A stretch of 64,000 bases of DNA from Heterohyrax brucei (GCA_028571685.1 CM053143.1:140092829-140156828), one strand, 5' to 3'. Numbered from the stretch's first letter, positions 44,669-55,420 are shown. Translations and numbers: made by a program. Notes: generated by a model from the sequence alone, not told the origin.

Positions 44669-45160
44669 TCCTTGTTACCACTAGGTGCTGTTGAGCTGGT
44701 TCTGACTCATAGTGACCCTATCTATGCACAACAGAACGAAACTGCCTGGTCCTGAGCAATGCTCATGATCACTGTTATGCTTCAGCCTGTTTTTGCAGTC
44801 ACGGTATCAGTCTGTCTCATCGAGGGCCTTCTTCTCTTTCAGTGATCCTCCACTTTACCAAGTGTGCTATCCTTCTCCAGGGGCTGGTCCCTGCTAGTAA
44901 CATGTCAGAAGTACATAAGATGAAGCCTTGCCATCCTCACTTCTAAGAAGCATTCTGGCTGTACTTCTTCTAATGTGGATTTGTTCATTCTTCTGGCAGT
45001 CCAGGGTATATTAAATATTTTTCACCATATAATAACTCAAAGACACCAATTCTTTCTTCTTCTTCATTCATTATCCAGGGTTTTGCATGCTGTAAGGTGA
45101 ATGAAAATATCATGGCTTGGGTCAGGCACATCTCAGTCCGCAAAACGACATCTTTGCAGT
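44669..45160 (-). mobile_element. RTE 3' end
   Basis: Minus RTE: 'accactaggtgctgttgag', 'gggctggtccctgctagt', 'aagaagcattctggctg' and 'gtcaggcacatctcagtc'. Separate insertion from the preceding one because both have their own 3' terminus. Confidence 0.92.
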
Positions 45161-45302
45161 ACAAATGTTTCTGCTCGACTAACCAAAAAACTGGTGATTA
45201 AAATCTATCCAGCAGTACCACAGAAGACAGGACCTGTGCACAAAGGGGTCTCTGCCTTCTGAAACGTACCTGGCAAGCTCTGTTGTAGCTCCAGTCTCCT
45301 TC

Positions 45303-45506
45303 TTGTTGGGTGCCATTGAGTCAATTTTGTTTCATAATGATCCCATGTGACAGAATAGACTTGGCCCATAGCGTTTTCTAGGTTGTAATCTTTGCAGAAG
45401 CACGTCACCAGGTCTTTCTCCTGTATCACCATTGGGTGAGCTCAAACCATATTCCTTTAGTTGGCAGCCAAGAGCACTTAGCCACTGCGCCACCAAGGCT
45501 ACTTCC
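45303..45506 (-). mobile_element. AfroSINE, long subfamily
   Basis: Minus: 'ttgttgggtgccattgag', 'gtgacagaatagacttgg', 'gcagaagcacgtcaccagg', 'gagctcaaaccatattcc' and 'cactgcgccaccaaggct'. Full length. Confidence 0.93.
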
Positions 45507-46440
45507 TGCCTCCTTAGCCTCCCGTCCAAAAGTTACCTTGCCAAAGGAGTCCTTACCTTATGTTCTTAATTTGCATTAGCTTCATCAAGTATCACTAGAC
45601 ACAGCATGACTATGCTTTTAAACATGCATCCTGCCCCAGGAGAAAACATATGAATAAAAATACAGTTAAGCCAAATTTTCTTTCCTTAATTTTTTGGCCT
45701 GGGTCCTGCCTGGCTGATCCGCTATCACCTGGATTATCTTCTGGCTCACTGAAGGTTTTGTGGATTCACTTTCCTGCTGTTGGCAAGAATCAAGTTGTTC
45801 TCTGAGAGCCAAGAACACAGCTCTGCTTCTCCTTCACTCTTGAAAACTGAGAAGAGCATTTTGACTGCACTGGTTGTAACCCTTACCCAGACTTCCTCCA
45901 CCCCGTTACCACACGTCTCTGTTACTCTGACTAAATATGCCCTTTCAGCCAACCTCACAGAACTGGTTCTCTGAGTTTGTAACAATGCCCCTCCAGAAAC
46001 GCCCTGAGCTCACTTTGGCACGAGCCTCACAGTCTGCTTGGCCGTCTTTGGCCACAAAGCCTTCTGGTGCCAAGGTAACCTACCCCACTTGAGATGGTAT
46101 CCCGGTCTCATGACATGGAATCCCACTCTGTCCTGTACTGTCACAGCCCATGAGTTTACAGGGTTTGCTGTGACGACTCCTGGGTAGTACAATGTTTTCA
46201 AACAGAATGTTTTGATGCCATTTCTTAACACGGACTGTAAGTAAATTTACAGGCATATATCAGCACATTTGCATTAACTACTACCATACGTAATACATTG
46301 TTTTAACTTAGATCATTTTTCCTTCATTTCTTTTATCACTAAAATAAAGTGTAAAACAGTGAATTTCACCAACTCACTAGGGTTTGTTTTGAGGCTGAGC
46401 AATGGGTTTTTCATAACTAAGAAGGCTTCAGAGTATATAT
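45507..46440. other. No gene recognised
   Basis: About 0.9 kb of unique-looking sequence, GC-richer in 45820-46150. Short open frames only. Confidence 0.4.
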
Positions 46441-46868
46441 TGTTGTTGTTATTGCTGTGTGTTTTCTAGTCAATTCCAACTCTTACAACCCTGTAAGACA
46501 GGGTAGAACGGTTCCAAGATGTTTTCCTAGCTGAATCTTTATTGGGGAGCCCAGTGATACAGTCATTAAGTTTTTCACTGCTAACCAGACGGTCTGCAGT
46601 TGGAAACCACTAGCAGCTCTGAGAGAAAAAAGACGTAACAATCTGCTCTGATGAAAATCACAGCCTAGGAAAACTTGTGAGGCAGTTCAGTACCTCACAG
46701 CAAACTCTGTAAGCTCAAGGGCTGTGACGCTACCAGACGTAGGGTCACTATGAGCTGGAATCAATTCAGTGACACAGATGAACAGGTTTTCTGTCTGACA
46801 GAGCCATTGGTGAGTTCATACCACTGATCTATCGGTCAGCAGCTGAGCTCTTAACCATCACGCCACCA
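46441..46868 (-). mobile_element. AfroSINE, split by a reverse AfroSINE
   Basis: The 3' half is 46441-46542 (ttgttgttattgctgtg to 'gctgaatcttt') and the head is about 46783-46868 (gagttcataccactgatc to 'acgccaccagcc'). The middle is occupied by a plus-strand AfroSINE. Removing it restores one long-form AfroSINE. Confidence 0.88.
46543..46782 (+). mobile_element. AfroSINE, long subfamily, nested head-to-tail inverted
   Basis: 'ggggagcccagtgatacag', 'ggtctgcagttggaaacc', an extended central part (46625-46730), and 'gagctggaatcaattcagtg'. It sits inside the minus copy and is therefore younger. Confidence 0.9.
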
Positions 46869-46869
46869 G

Positions 46870-47013
46870 CCAGCTGCTGCCATTAGGTCAATTCTTACTC
46901 ATAGTAACCCTATAGGTCAGAGTAGGACTCCCCCACCGAGGTTCCAAGGAGTGTTTCTCAGATTTAATTACCACACCCCCAAGGTTTCCATCATGCCACT
47001 AGAGCTCCTTAAA
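46870..47013 (-). mobile_element. AfroSINE
   Basis: 'gctgccattaggtcaattc', 'tataggtcagagtagg', 'gttccaaggagtg' and 'catgccactagagctcc' in minus order. Confidence 0.9.
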
Positions 47014-47119
47014 TGTTTTTATAGACCAATAAAAATATTCCACCAACTGCTGCTGACTGGCTAGGAAACACTCCAGCATGGTGGTTTGTGTTCATTAGGT
47101 ACCCAATTCATGGAACAAT

Positions 47120-47335
47120 GATAATCACTGTCAATGACTGAGTTGTCTCCATGTACTAGGTATGGTTACACTCTTACGTAGTTTGGCTTTTGTTGTGTAT
47201 TACTCATAGATCTGAAAGGTACTATTATCATTTCCATTTTTCAGTAAAAAAAATAACAAAACTGAGATCTAAAGAGATTAAAGTGACTTACCAAATGTCA
47301 CCAAAATGTAAGCAGTAAAACCTTAGTTAGAAACC
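47120..47335 (-). mobile_element. MIR SINE
   Basis: 'tactattatcatttcca' 'ttttcagtaaaaaaaataac' 'gagatctaaagagattaaagtgac' 'ttaccaaatgtcacc' are the reverse complement of the MIR core. Confidence 0.72.
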
Positions 47336-47339
47336 AGGT

Positions 47340-48598
47340 GCATCACAGTACCTTGCTCAAAAAACTTCTGGGTTGTGGAATAAATCAAGGATGGAATAAA
47401 GAAATACATAGACTCAAATGAGAATGAAAGCACATCCTTCCAGAACCTATGGTACACAGCTAAAGCTGTGATCAGAGGCCAATTTATTTCAATGAATGCA
47501 CACATCCAAAAAGAAGAAAAGGCCCCAGTCAAACAATTAACCCTACAAATCAAACAAGTAGAAAGAGAGCAATCAGGCAGCCAAAGCCAAGCGCCATCAA
47601 AATCAGGCAAGACAAAGAAATAAAGGACATCCAAGTTGGTGAGGAAGAAGTAAAAGTATCTCTATTTGCAGGTAATATGATCTTACACACAGAAAATCCT
47701 AAAGAATCCACAAAAACCTACTGGAACTCCTAGAAGAGTTCAGTAAAAATACCAAGCTGTAAGATAAATACATGAAGACTGCCAATTAAATCTGAGAACT
47801 TATCCTAGCAAAAGTGCTACATACCTCACTGCTGAATATCACTACCTTCACCTCTGAAGTACTCCCCTTGGGAGGCTATGCACTGATGCCAGCACCTAGT
47901 CCACCCTTCAAAGCAGTTTTGGAACTCTTTTTCTGGAATGGCCATCAGAGCTGTTGTCTTATTACCCTTGATGTCCTGAATGTCATCAAAATGTCTTCCT
48001 TTTAATATTTCCTTTATCTTTCATTAAAGAAAAAGTCATTGAGGATCAGATCAGGTGAGTTAGGGAGAGTGATTAAATACAGTTGTTTATTGGCTAAAAA
48101 CTCCTTCATAGACAATTATACAGTTAAGTTCACAAACTTGCTGTCTTGCCACCATGCACAATGGCATTCCAGAAAGAGTTCCAAAATTGGTTTGAAGGGT
48201 GAACTAGGCACCATTGTTGCATAGCTTCCTGAGGGGAGTACTTTGAAGGTGACTATAGTGATACTCAAAATGAGGTATATAGCACTTAGAACAATGAAAT
48301 TTGTGGACTTAATTGTCAGATCTTGTACATAAATAAATTGGACTCCCTTCCATCAACAAAGAGACCATCAAAAAGGGTATCACCAAATTAATACCATTTA
48401 CAATAGCCCCAAGAAGGTAAATTACTAAAGAATAAATCTAACCAAAGATGCAAAAGACCTATACAAAGAAAATTACAAGACTCTACCGCAAGAAGCCAAA
48501 AGAGACCTGTAGAAGCAGAGAAGCCTACCTTGCTCACAGACTGAAAGACTTAACATCAGCACAATGTCTGTCCTACCGAAAGTCATCTGTAGATAAAA
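47340..48598 (+). mobile_element. L1 ORF2 fossil, split by mariner
   Basis: Plus L1 ORF2: 47340-47768 (acatagactcaaatgagaatg, 'gctgtgatcagaggcc', then after an internal deletion 'tctctatttgcaggtaatatgatc' and 'ccaagctgtaagataaata') and 48334-48598 (ccatcaacaaagagaccatc, 'ccatttacaatagcccc', 'gcaaaagacctatac'). The deletion inside the first block removes much of the RT. Non-functional. Confidence 0.88.
47769..48333. mobile_element. Fold-back mariner element (non-autonomous), inserted at TA
   Basis: The two ends read as inverted repeats (left 'gaagactgccaattaaatc', right the reverse of 'aagatctgacaattaagtc'). Inside, 47821-47940 and 48165-48280 are about 120-bp inverted arms, each derived from the 3' part of a mariner transposase gene (arm text includes 'agcttcctgaggggagtac'). 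The spacer holds more upstream transposase sequence (gatctgatcctcaatgac, minus strand). The copy sits in L1 ORF2 sequence next to a TA. It cannot encode transposase. Confidence 0.75.
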
Positions 48599-48948
48599 TG
48601 TTAAATACACACATTTAAAATATATCATACTTTTCATAAGTGTGTAGATCCCAAGAGCCTAAACTTGGAAGTGGCTGGGCTTTCATGACTTCAGACACAC
48701 CTGTTGCCATCAAAAGGCACAGGCAGGCAAATAGGGAGTGTGCTTTCCAGTAGTTGGAGGGCCCTGTAACTCCAGGTTGTTTCTATGCTCTGATTAGTGC
48801 TAACAATTCCACAAAAAGGCAAAACGCCAGGATAAATATTTAAATAAAAATTCCTGGATAATGATTTAAATAAAAAATACCAAAAGAGAATGTTTAATGT
48901 TTTCTCAAGACTAATAATGAGAAAACAGATACCATCACACACCTATTA
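48599..48948. other. No gene recognised
   Basis: AT-rich; an imperfect repeat 'gataaatatttaaataaaaattcctgg' / 'gataatgatttaaataaaaaatacc' occurs at about 48831-48881. Confidence 0.4.
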
Positions 48949-49120
48949 TTGTGGGATATTGTCAAGTTGATCCTAGCTCATAGTTATACCATATGGCAAA
49001 GCAGAACTCATAGGGATTTCTTGGCTATAATGTTTATAGAAGTAGATCACCAAGTCTTTCTCCCATGGAATCACTGGGTGGATTCAAACCAACAACTTTT
49101 CAGTTAGCAGCTGATTGTGT
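48949..49120 (-). mobile_element. AfroSINE, long subfamily
   Basis: 'gggatattgtcaagttgatcc', 'gaagtagatcaccaagtc', 'ttcagttagcagctgattg'. The last head bases are missing where a RTE follows. Confidence 0.9.
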
Positions 49121-49144
49121 GGCATTGAGTCACCTTACATACCT

Positions 49145-49862
49145 ACCTTGCTGCTGTTATTGTTAAGCGACATGGAGTCAGTTCCAGCTCACAGCAACCC
49201 TACATGCTACAGAATAAAACACTGCCTGGTCCTGTGTCATCATCACAACCACTGCTATGTTTGGGCCAATCGTTGCAGCCACTGTGTCAGTCCGTCTCAT
49301 TTAGGGCCTTCCTCTTTTTCACTGACCCTCTGCCTTACCAAACATGATGTCCTTCTCCAGAAACTAGTCCCTCCTGATAACATGTCTACAGGATGTGAGA
49401 TGTAATCTGGCCATCCGAGCTTCTGTGGTGCATCCTGGTTGTACTTCTTCCAAGACAGTTTTGTTCATTCTTCTGGCAGTCCATGGTGTATTCAATATTC
49501 TTCGTCAACAATTAGAAAGGAGTCAGATCTTCAGGTTCCTCTGTTAACTGACCAGCTTTTGCATGCATCTGAGGTGACTGAAAATACCATGCCCTGGGTC
49601 AGGCCCACCTCAGCCTTCAAGGTAACATCTCCATTTTTTAACACTTTAGAGAAGTGTTTTGCAGCATGTTTGCCCAATGAACTGTGCCATTTGGTTTCTT
49701 GACTGCTGCTTCCATGGGTGTTGATTGTGGATCCAAGTAAAATAAAATCCTTGACAACTTCAATGTTTTCTCCATTTATCATGATGTTGTAAGATTTTTA
49801 TGTTCTTTATGTTAAAGTGTAATCCATATGAAGGCTGCAGTCCTTATTCTTCATCAGTAAGT
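49145..49862 (-). mobile_element. RTE 3' end with C-terminal coding remnant
   Basis: Minus RTE from 'gttattgttaagcgacatgg' to about 49862. A minus frame at 49531-49782 keeps MINGENIEVVKDFILLGSTIN, identical in plan to the remnant at 35959-36267. 5'-truncated. Confidence 0.93.
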
Positions 49863-50690
49863 GTACCTATTAGAATGGCTAAAATTAAAAAGAGTGATCA
49901 TATCAAGTATGATGATAATATGAAGAAACTGAAACTTCAAGTGGGAAAGTAAAATCATGCACTTTGGGAAACAGCTTGGAGTTTCTTAAAAAGTTAAATG
50001 TTTACCTACTATACGATCTACTTCTAAGTATTTACTGAAAAGTGAAAGCATATGTCCATATAAAGACTTGTACACAACCTGTCATAGCAACTTTATTGGT
50101 AATAGCCCCAAGTGGAAACAACCCAAATGTTTATTAACAGATGGAGGAATAAACAGATGTGGCATGTATGTCCATACAATGGAACAAAGCACAGCAATAC
50201 AAAGGAATGAACTGTTGATAAGCAAAGCAATGTGAATGAATCTCAAAATATTCATGCTGAACAAAACAAAAAAATGTTGCCATTCAGTTGATTCCTACTC
50301 ATGTGTCTGAGCTCTATGGGGCTATCAATGGCTACAATCTCATGGAAGTAGCTTGCCAGTCCTTCTTACATGGCACTGCTGGGCAAATTCGAATTGCCAA
50401 CCTTTCATCTTTAGCAGTTATATGCAAACTGTTTGTACTACACAGGGACCTTGAGTGAAAGAAATCAAACAAAATAAGAATACATTCTGTGTTTCATTTA
50501 CATAGAACTCTAGAAAACACAAACTTATCTAGAGTGGTAGAAAGCAGATCAGTGGTTGCCTAGGATGACAGCAGTTGACCATAGGAAGAGATTACGAAGA
50601 GACACAAAGAAACATCTCAGGATGATGGACCTATTTATTACGTTGATGGTAGCAATGACCTCATGAGTGTTTGTATTTGTGTGTGTGTAG
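49863..50690 (+). mobile_element. Old L1 3' end, split by AfroSINE
   Basis: Plus L1M-like: 'aaactgaaacttcaagtgg', 'atgtccatataaagacttg', 'taatagccccaagtgg', 'catgctgaacaaaac', then after the SINE 'gagtgaaagaaatcaaac', 'cagatcagtggttgcc' and 'atgacctcatgagtg'. This is the ORF2 C-terminal region and beyond of old mammalian L1. Confidence 0.82.
50275..50452 (-). mobile_element. AfroSINE, long subfamily
   Basis: 'gttgccattcagttgattcc', 'gaagtagcttgccagtcc', 'aattgccaacctttcatc' and 'gtactacacaggga', inserted in the old L1. Confidence 0.88.
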
Positions 50691-51062
50691 TTGCTGTTGT
50701 TAGGTACCTTTGTGTGTATAGTTGCTGTTGTTAAGTACTTTTGAGTTAGTTCTGACTTTCAGCGACACTGTGTCCAACTGCCCAGTTCTGGCCCAGCCTC
50801 ACAATTGCTGTTGTCCTTGAGCCCATTGCTGTAGTAACTGCTGCAGGCCATCTCACTGAGGGTTTTCCCCTTTTCTGCTTGAGGTGACATCTTTGTTTTT
50901 TTAATACCTGAAATAGGTCTTTTGCAGCAGATTCGCCCAGTGCAATGCATTATTTGATTTCTTGACTGCTGCTTCCATGGACGTTGATGGTGGATCTAGG
51001 TAAAACTAAATCCTTGAAAATTTCAGTATTTTCTAATAAGATATTGCTTATTTGGTCCATTT
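50691..51062 (-). mobile_element. RTE 3' end with internal deletion
   Basis: The terminus 'gctgttgttaagtactttt' is followed by 3' UTR, then at about 50880 jumps to 'gaggtgacatctttg' and the C-terminal coding region up to 'cttatttggtcca'. A partial repeat of the terminus precedes it (gttgctgttgttaggtacc at about 50690-50710). Confidence 0.88.
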
Positions 51063-51115
51063 GTGAATAAATAACCAAACCAAACCGTGACTGCTGAGTC
51101 AATTCTGACTCATAT

Positions 51116-51335
51116 GTCAAGAGTTCCTGGATGGTGCAAATAGCTAACTGCTTGATTGCTAACTGAAAGTTTGGCAGTTCAAATTTACCCAACAATGCTA
51201 TGGAAGAAAGCTTTGGCAGTCTACTTCCATAAGGTCACAGCCGTTAAAAACCCTATAGAGCAGTTCTATTCTGAAACACATGGAGTCTTCATGACTCAGA
51301 AGTGACTCTATGGAAACTTTTTGGTTTTTAATGCA
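51116..51335 (+). mobile_element. AfroSINE, long subfamily, full length
   Basis: 'agttcctggatggtgcaaatag', 'ggcagttcaaatttaccc', 'ggcagtctacttccataagg', 'acacatggagtcttcatgac' and 'ctttttggtttttaatg' tail. Confidence 0.92.
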
Positions 51336-52654
51336 TGTATCAAAACTAATCAAATGACACAATTTCAATACTTGCATTAAGATGGATTGCTGTGTGTTTA
51401 GGGGTGAGATGGAGACATATTCATGAGGTCTACTTGGACAACTGCTCCCTCTTCTGAGGCTATGCACCCAAGGCTGCATCTGTCACTCTTCAGCACAAAC
51501 TGGATAGTGTCACTAGAGTGAAATGTGAGAAACTCATAAAAAATGCACCAGCTTATTGGTGACTGGAAGCCCTGGAGCAGGCACCCTCTCACACTCTCTG
51601 AAGGGCACCTTTTATTTGGGTAAGACCCCTCTAGGTGCCAGGAGAAATTACATATATTTGCAAGGCTAAAAAAAATGTCTCCTCCTTGACAAGTGGAGAA
51701 AAGAGGGTGCCGCCAGAGCAGAGCAAGGGACTGGGACAGCTTGGATCCCCTCCAGCATAGTCAGGCCAAAAGAGTATACAGCGTCCCAGCGTTCATTAAG
51801 GAAATACGACACTCACACAGAGCGGCACCCAGAGCCCAGCCACCTCCCAGGCTTGGTTCCTGCAGGTGCAAGCTCCAATTAGAGTAACCAGGCTCCCAGT
51901 ATCTTTTCATCCAGAACGGCAGCCCAAGCCAGGATGGAGGAAGTCCCCGGAAGGACTGCCGACCAGACTAGGGGGAAACAAAGACCGTCCAAATAAAAGC
52001 TGCTCATGTGGGTCGAACCTGAAACCCCAGCTTCATTTTCAATGCCTCTTGTTAGAATTAGCCAATGTGTAATTTGCGGAAAATCAGTAACTGGCCACAG
52101 GGGAACAAACTAACCCTTCCAAGGTCATCATCCGCTTCCTTCAGAAGCTGTCTGGGGAGTTTCTTTTGCAAACCAACAAGGCACAGTCTTTCTACAATTG
52201 CACAGTCTTTGTTGTTGTTTTCACAGTTGACAGCAGTTCCCTCTAAACTTGTATGTTTTTTAGGGTTACGGACGCAGGGTGGTCCCTCTACAACTGGTAG
52301 CTCTTTATCGTTAATATCCCATCTAGTGTGAAATGAAAGCCCACGTGACTCTATTTTTAGCAAAGATGTATGTGTTTGATGTGCTTGCCAATGCTCTGTC
52401 CTCAGCAGAAAAACACAGAGACCACAGGCTCCTTTTCTGCACTCCCCCTCCCCATGCCCAACTTTTCTTTTGTTGATTTTAAACAGAAATGTATGAAGGT
52501 TGAGAGCACTCCTAGCTTCCTCTATAATCCAGGCAGCTTGTTCTACAGTCAAAGAAGCATGCCAGGGGAAGAAGGAGTTCTTTGCAGTCTGAGTCACCTC
52601 CTCAAGGGCTCTCTGGGCTGATTCTCTGCTGCCACCACCCTCTGTTAGAGGCTG
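51336..52654. other. Repeat-poor 1.3 kb with the longest open frame
   Basis: Unique-looking, GC-richer than average in 51700-52060 and 52400-52650. A 231-codon minus frame covers 52058-52753. Its first 30-odd residues come from the LTR at 52655 and the rest has no recognisable domain, so I do not call it a gene. Confidence 0.5.
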
Positions 52655-52845
52655 TGTTACGAACTGAATTATGTCCCCCAACCTTAAAAAAAAGATGGTG
52701 AGAATCCCAAACCCTGGCTCTGTGAATGTGACCTTATTTGTAAATAAGGTCATCGCAGATGCAATTAGTTACAATCATGAGGGTGGCCTGAATCCTGTAT
52801 GATTAGACAGATAGACAAGATTAGGTATACAGACAGATAGACAGG

Positions 52846-53270
52846 CAGCTGTTGTCAAATCAACTTAACTTATGGCAACCCTATGACAGAATGAAATATC
52901 GTGTCCTGTGTCATCCTCACGATCGCTGGCATGTTCAAGTTCATCCTTGTAGATGTGCCAATCTTTTTCATCAAAGGTCTCCCTTGTCCTCATTGGTCCT
53001 CTACTTCATCAAGCACGTTGTCCTCCTCAAGCTATTGATCACTCCTGGTGACTTGTCCAAAGAAAGTGAATCAGAAGATACTCTGTAATCCATCAGGTTT
53101 TCAGAAAGTACATGTCTTAGTCTGGAAACTCTGCTGAAACCTGTCCACCATAGGTGACCCTGTTGGTATTTAAAGTATAAGTGCTGTAGCTTTTGGCATG
53201 CTGTTATGACAAAAGCCATCACAGCACAACAAACCAACAGACAGGTGGTGGCCGATGTGATAAGAGACAC
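52846..53270 (-). mobile_element. Non-autonomous RTE derivative
   Basis: Minus strand: RTE 3' end (ctgttgtcaaatcaact to 'gtgacttgtccaaag') followed without coding sequence by the RTE leader (cttagtctggaaactctgctg, 'taggtgaccctgttgg', 'aacaaaccaacagacagg'). Same architecture as 17745, 29205 and 40480. Confidence 0.75.
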
Positions 53271-53452
53271 ATAAGAGAGCTAAGAAGGAGATATCAGAGC
53301 ATACTATATGACAATGAAGGCCAACAGTAGAGTCATGCTGCCATAAACCAGGGAACACTCAGAGCCACCAGTAGCTGGGGAAGACAGGAATGGATATTAC
53401 CCTCAAGGCTTTGAGAGAGCAGACATGTTTGATTGAGATGTCTATCCTCCAG

Positions 53453-53607
53453 AAAACCCTGATGGCATAGTGGTTAAGTATTCCAGCTGCTAACCAGACG
53501 GTCAGCAGATCAAAGCTACCAGGTGCTCCTTGGAAACTATGGAGCACTTCTCTGTCCTGTAGGGTCACTATAAATTGGAATTGACTTGATAGCAGGGATT
53601 TGGTTTT
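53453..53607 (+). mobile_element. AfroSINE with 9-bp TSD
   Basis: 'aaaccctgatggcatagtgg', 'ctaaccagacggtcagcag', 'ctctgtcctgtagggtc' and 'aattgacttgatagc'. ATCCTCCAG (53444-53452) and ATCCTCTAG (53608-53616) flank it, one mismatch. Confidence 0.95.
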
Positions 53608-53697
53608 ATCCTCTAGCACTGAGAAAAAATAAATTTCTGTTGTTTTAAGCCACCCAGTTTGTGGTACTTTGTTATGGTGGCACTAGGAAACCAACAA

Positions 53698-54059
53698 ACT
53701 CCACTTCCTTGCCTTCTGGGCAATTTTTCTTGATTTTAATACCCAAGTTTCCAAACTAGTATCGGCAATTAGAAATGTTAAAGGAATGTTCAAAACTGAT
53801 AGCCCTGATACTGTCATACTCTTTTTTTCTCTCTCCTAGATCTTTAATTAGGAGCTTCCCCCACCCCCCAAAATCTACTGATTGGTTCTCTGACTTGACT
53901 TCTCCACTGGGTTTGTTACGTGAGTAGCTAGAAGGCTGGACAAAAGGAGAAATGGTCCTTTTTGCACTTGGACCCCCAAATACCTATCCTGTGTTAGTAC
54001 AACATACTATGAAAACAGGAGATGTGTGGTCATTCAGACTTTCTCTTTTGTTCCCATTT
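53698..54059. other. No gene recognised
   Basis: Unique AT-rich sequence. Confidence 0.4.
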
Positions 54060-54180
54060 ATTTCTTTAGCATCTGTTTTTGCACTAGATTATAAATTCAG
54101 GAGGGTAAGAATTTTGTCCATTTTCTTCACAGGTGTCCCTCCAATATCTAGAACAATCCAGCTGTGTAGTAGGTAGTCTG
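54060..54180 (+). mobile_element. L2 LINE 3' end
   Basis: 'actagattataaattcagg', 'gtaagaattttgtcc' and 'aatatctagaacaatcc ... gtagtaggtag' are the plus L2 terminus. Confidence 0.78.
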
Positions 54181-54183
54181 TTG

Positions 54184-54232
54184 GACCTACTGCCATTGAG
54201 TTGACTCCAACTCATAGCAACCCGACAGTAGT
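54184..54232 (-). mobile_element. AfroSINE end, truncated
   Basis: 'gacctactgccattgagttg' and 'aactcatagcaacccgac', only the last 45-50 bp of the SINE. Confidence 0.75.
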
Positions 54233-54500
54233 CAGTAGATTTTTTTTTTTTTTAATATTTTATTGTTTCAGGAACCTAGGCTCCTATCTGACAATGTCTA
54301 CACAAATTGCTCAGTGACATTAGTTACAATTTTCACAATCTTTCAATATTCTTTTAAATCACATTTTGGTTATGGTACTGTTCCCAGTCCTCTGTTTTCT
54401 CTGTCTCCTTATCCTCTCCCCTTGTTTTAGAGTGATTGTTGATCTCATGCGCAGTTTCTTTTGGAAAGAGTTTGTTGTATCCGGCTAAAAACATAACCAC
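54233..54500 (-). mobile_element. L1 3' end
   Basis: Poly-T run at 54241-54254, then 'aatattttattgtttcagg' and 'ctcagtgacattagttac', the minus strand of an elephant-type L1 3' UTR, then diverged sequence. Confidence 0.7.
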
Positions 54501-55064
54501 AATGGCTGCCATTTATCAACAATAAATCTTTTCTTCTAAAGTGGTAGCTTGAGAAACATTTGATGGGAGCCTTCTAGCCTGCATCCAGGGTCATCTTCAG
54601 AATTTGGACTAAAGTGAAAAGATAAGATCTGAGTGGTGGTTCAGTCTCCATCAGCAGCCTGGTCCAGAACAAGGCATAGATGTCCGACTCATCAGTTGCT
54701 GCTTTTTCTTCCCCTTGAGAGGGACCAGGACTCTGCGTGCAAAAGGAAGCTTACGACACTGTTACTAAACAGATGTTTTAAGCTACAGACCTTGACAACG
54801 TTTCTGTACCTGTGTTTGTTCCTCCATATAAAGCAACAGTATAAAGCCATGACATTCTGCTGGAGTCTACACAGGGACATATGACGGGATTCGCTGAGAG
54901 GGTAGGGCTAAAATCTCGGCTGCAACTTTACTCCCCGATAGCAAAATGTGGACACCACCTCGCGTGCTGTCCTATTGCCATGTTACTAGTAAAGTAAGTG
55001 AACGGAAGAAGATAGAGAAGCAGAGTTTTTCAGGCTTCCTCTCTGTGCCTGTCACTGTGTGACG
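54501..55064. other. No gene recognised
   Basis: Unique-looking sequence; an 83-codon plus frame at 54633 has no motif. Confidence 0.4.
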
Positions 55065-55420
55065 TACTTTGTGGATATTGGTTCAACACATGAAATCACC
55101 ATTTTACTAGGTGAATGGATGTGTGAAATCCAAGGTTGAAAGGAGGACTGTGCTGTCACATTATAGGGAAAGCAACTAGGGTCACATAACAATGTGTATG
55201 TATATTTTGTGTGTGTGAGAAACTAACTTGAACTATAAACTTTCTCTTAAAGCAATAAAAATCTCATACAATCAAAATATATACATGTATATAATTTTAA
55301 ATCATTTGAATTATAGAAACTTACACTCAAAAGCAAAATGATTTGTTTAAAGTCACAGAAGTGAAGAATCACCTTAGCACTTCAGTCTTTCCGTCTCAAG
55401 GCCCTGCTCTTCCTACTCCA
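55065..55420 (-). mobile_element. MIR SINE split by L1 3' end
   Basis: MIR-like text at 55065-55130 (catgaaatcaccattttac) and 55310-55420 (tttgtttaaagtcacagaag, 'ccttagcacttcagtc') on either side of an L1 end. Confidence 0.55.
55131..55300 (+). mobile_element. L1 3' end
   Basis: 'gcaactagggtcacataac', 'gaactataaactttctc' and 'aaagcaataaaaatc'. The same terminus ends the L1 copy at 39119-39855. Confidence 0.85.

Larger units (their letters stand above)
52655..53697 (+). mobile_element. Solo LTR, MLT1-like MaLR fossil, with two insertions
   Basis: Blocks 52655-52845 (ttacgaactgaattatgtcccc, 'gtgaatgtgaccttatttg'), about 53271-53452 (caatgaaggcc, 'gccaccagtagctgggg'), and 53608-53697 (ataaatttctgttgttttaagcc, 'cagtttgtggtactttgtta'). 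The gaps hold an RTE derivative and an AfroSINE. Without them the LTR is one continuous copy. Confidence 0.87.

Noticed and set aside
52058-52753. 231-codon minus open frame as a protein gene
   Set aside because: The N-terminal part is MLT1-like LTR sequence, no domain or splice context is visible, and the plus strand also has open frames, as expected of a GC-richer block.
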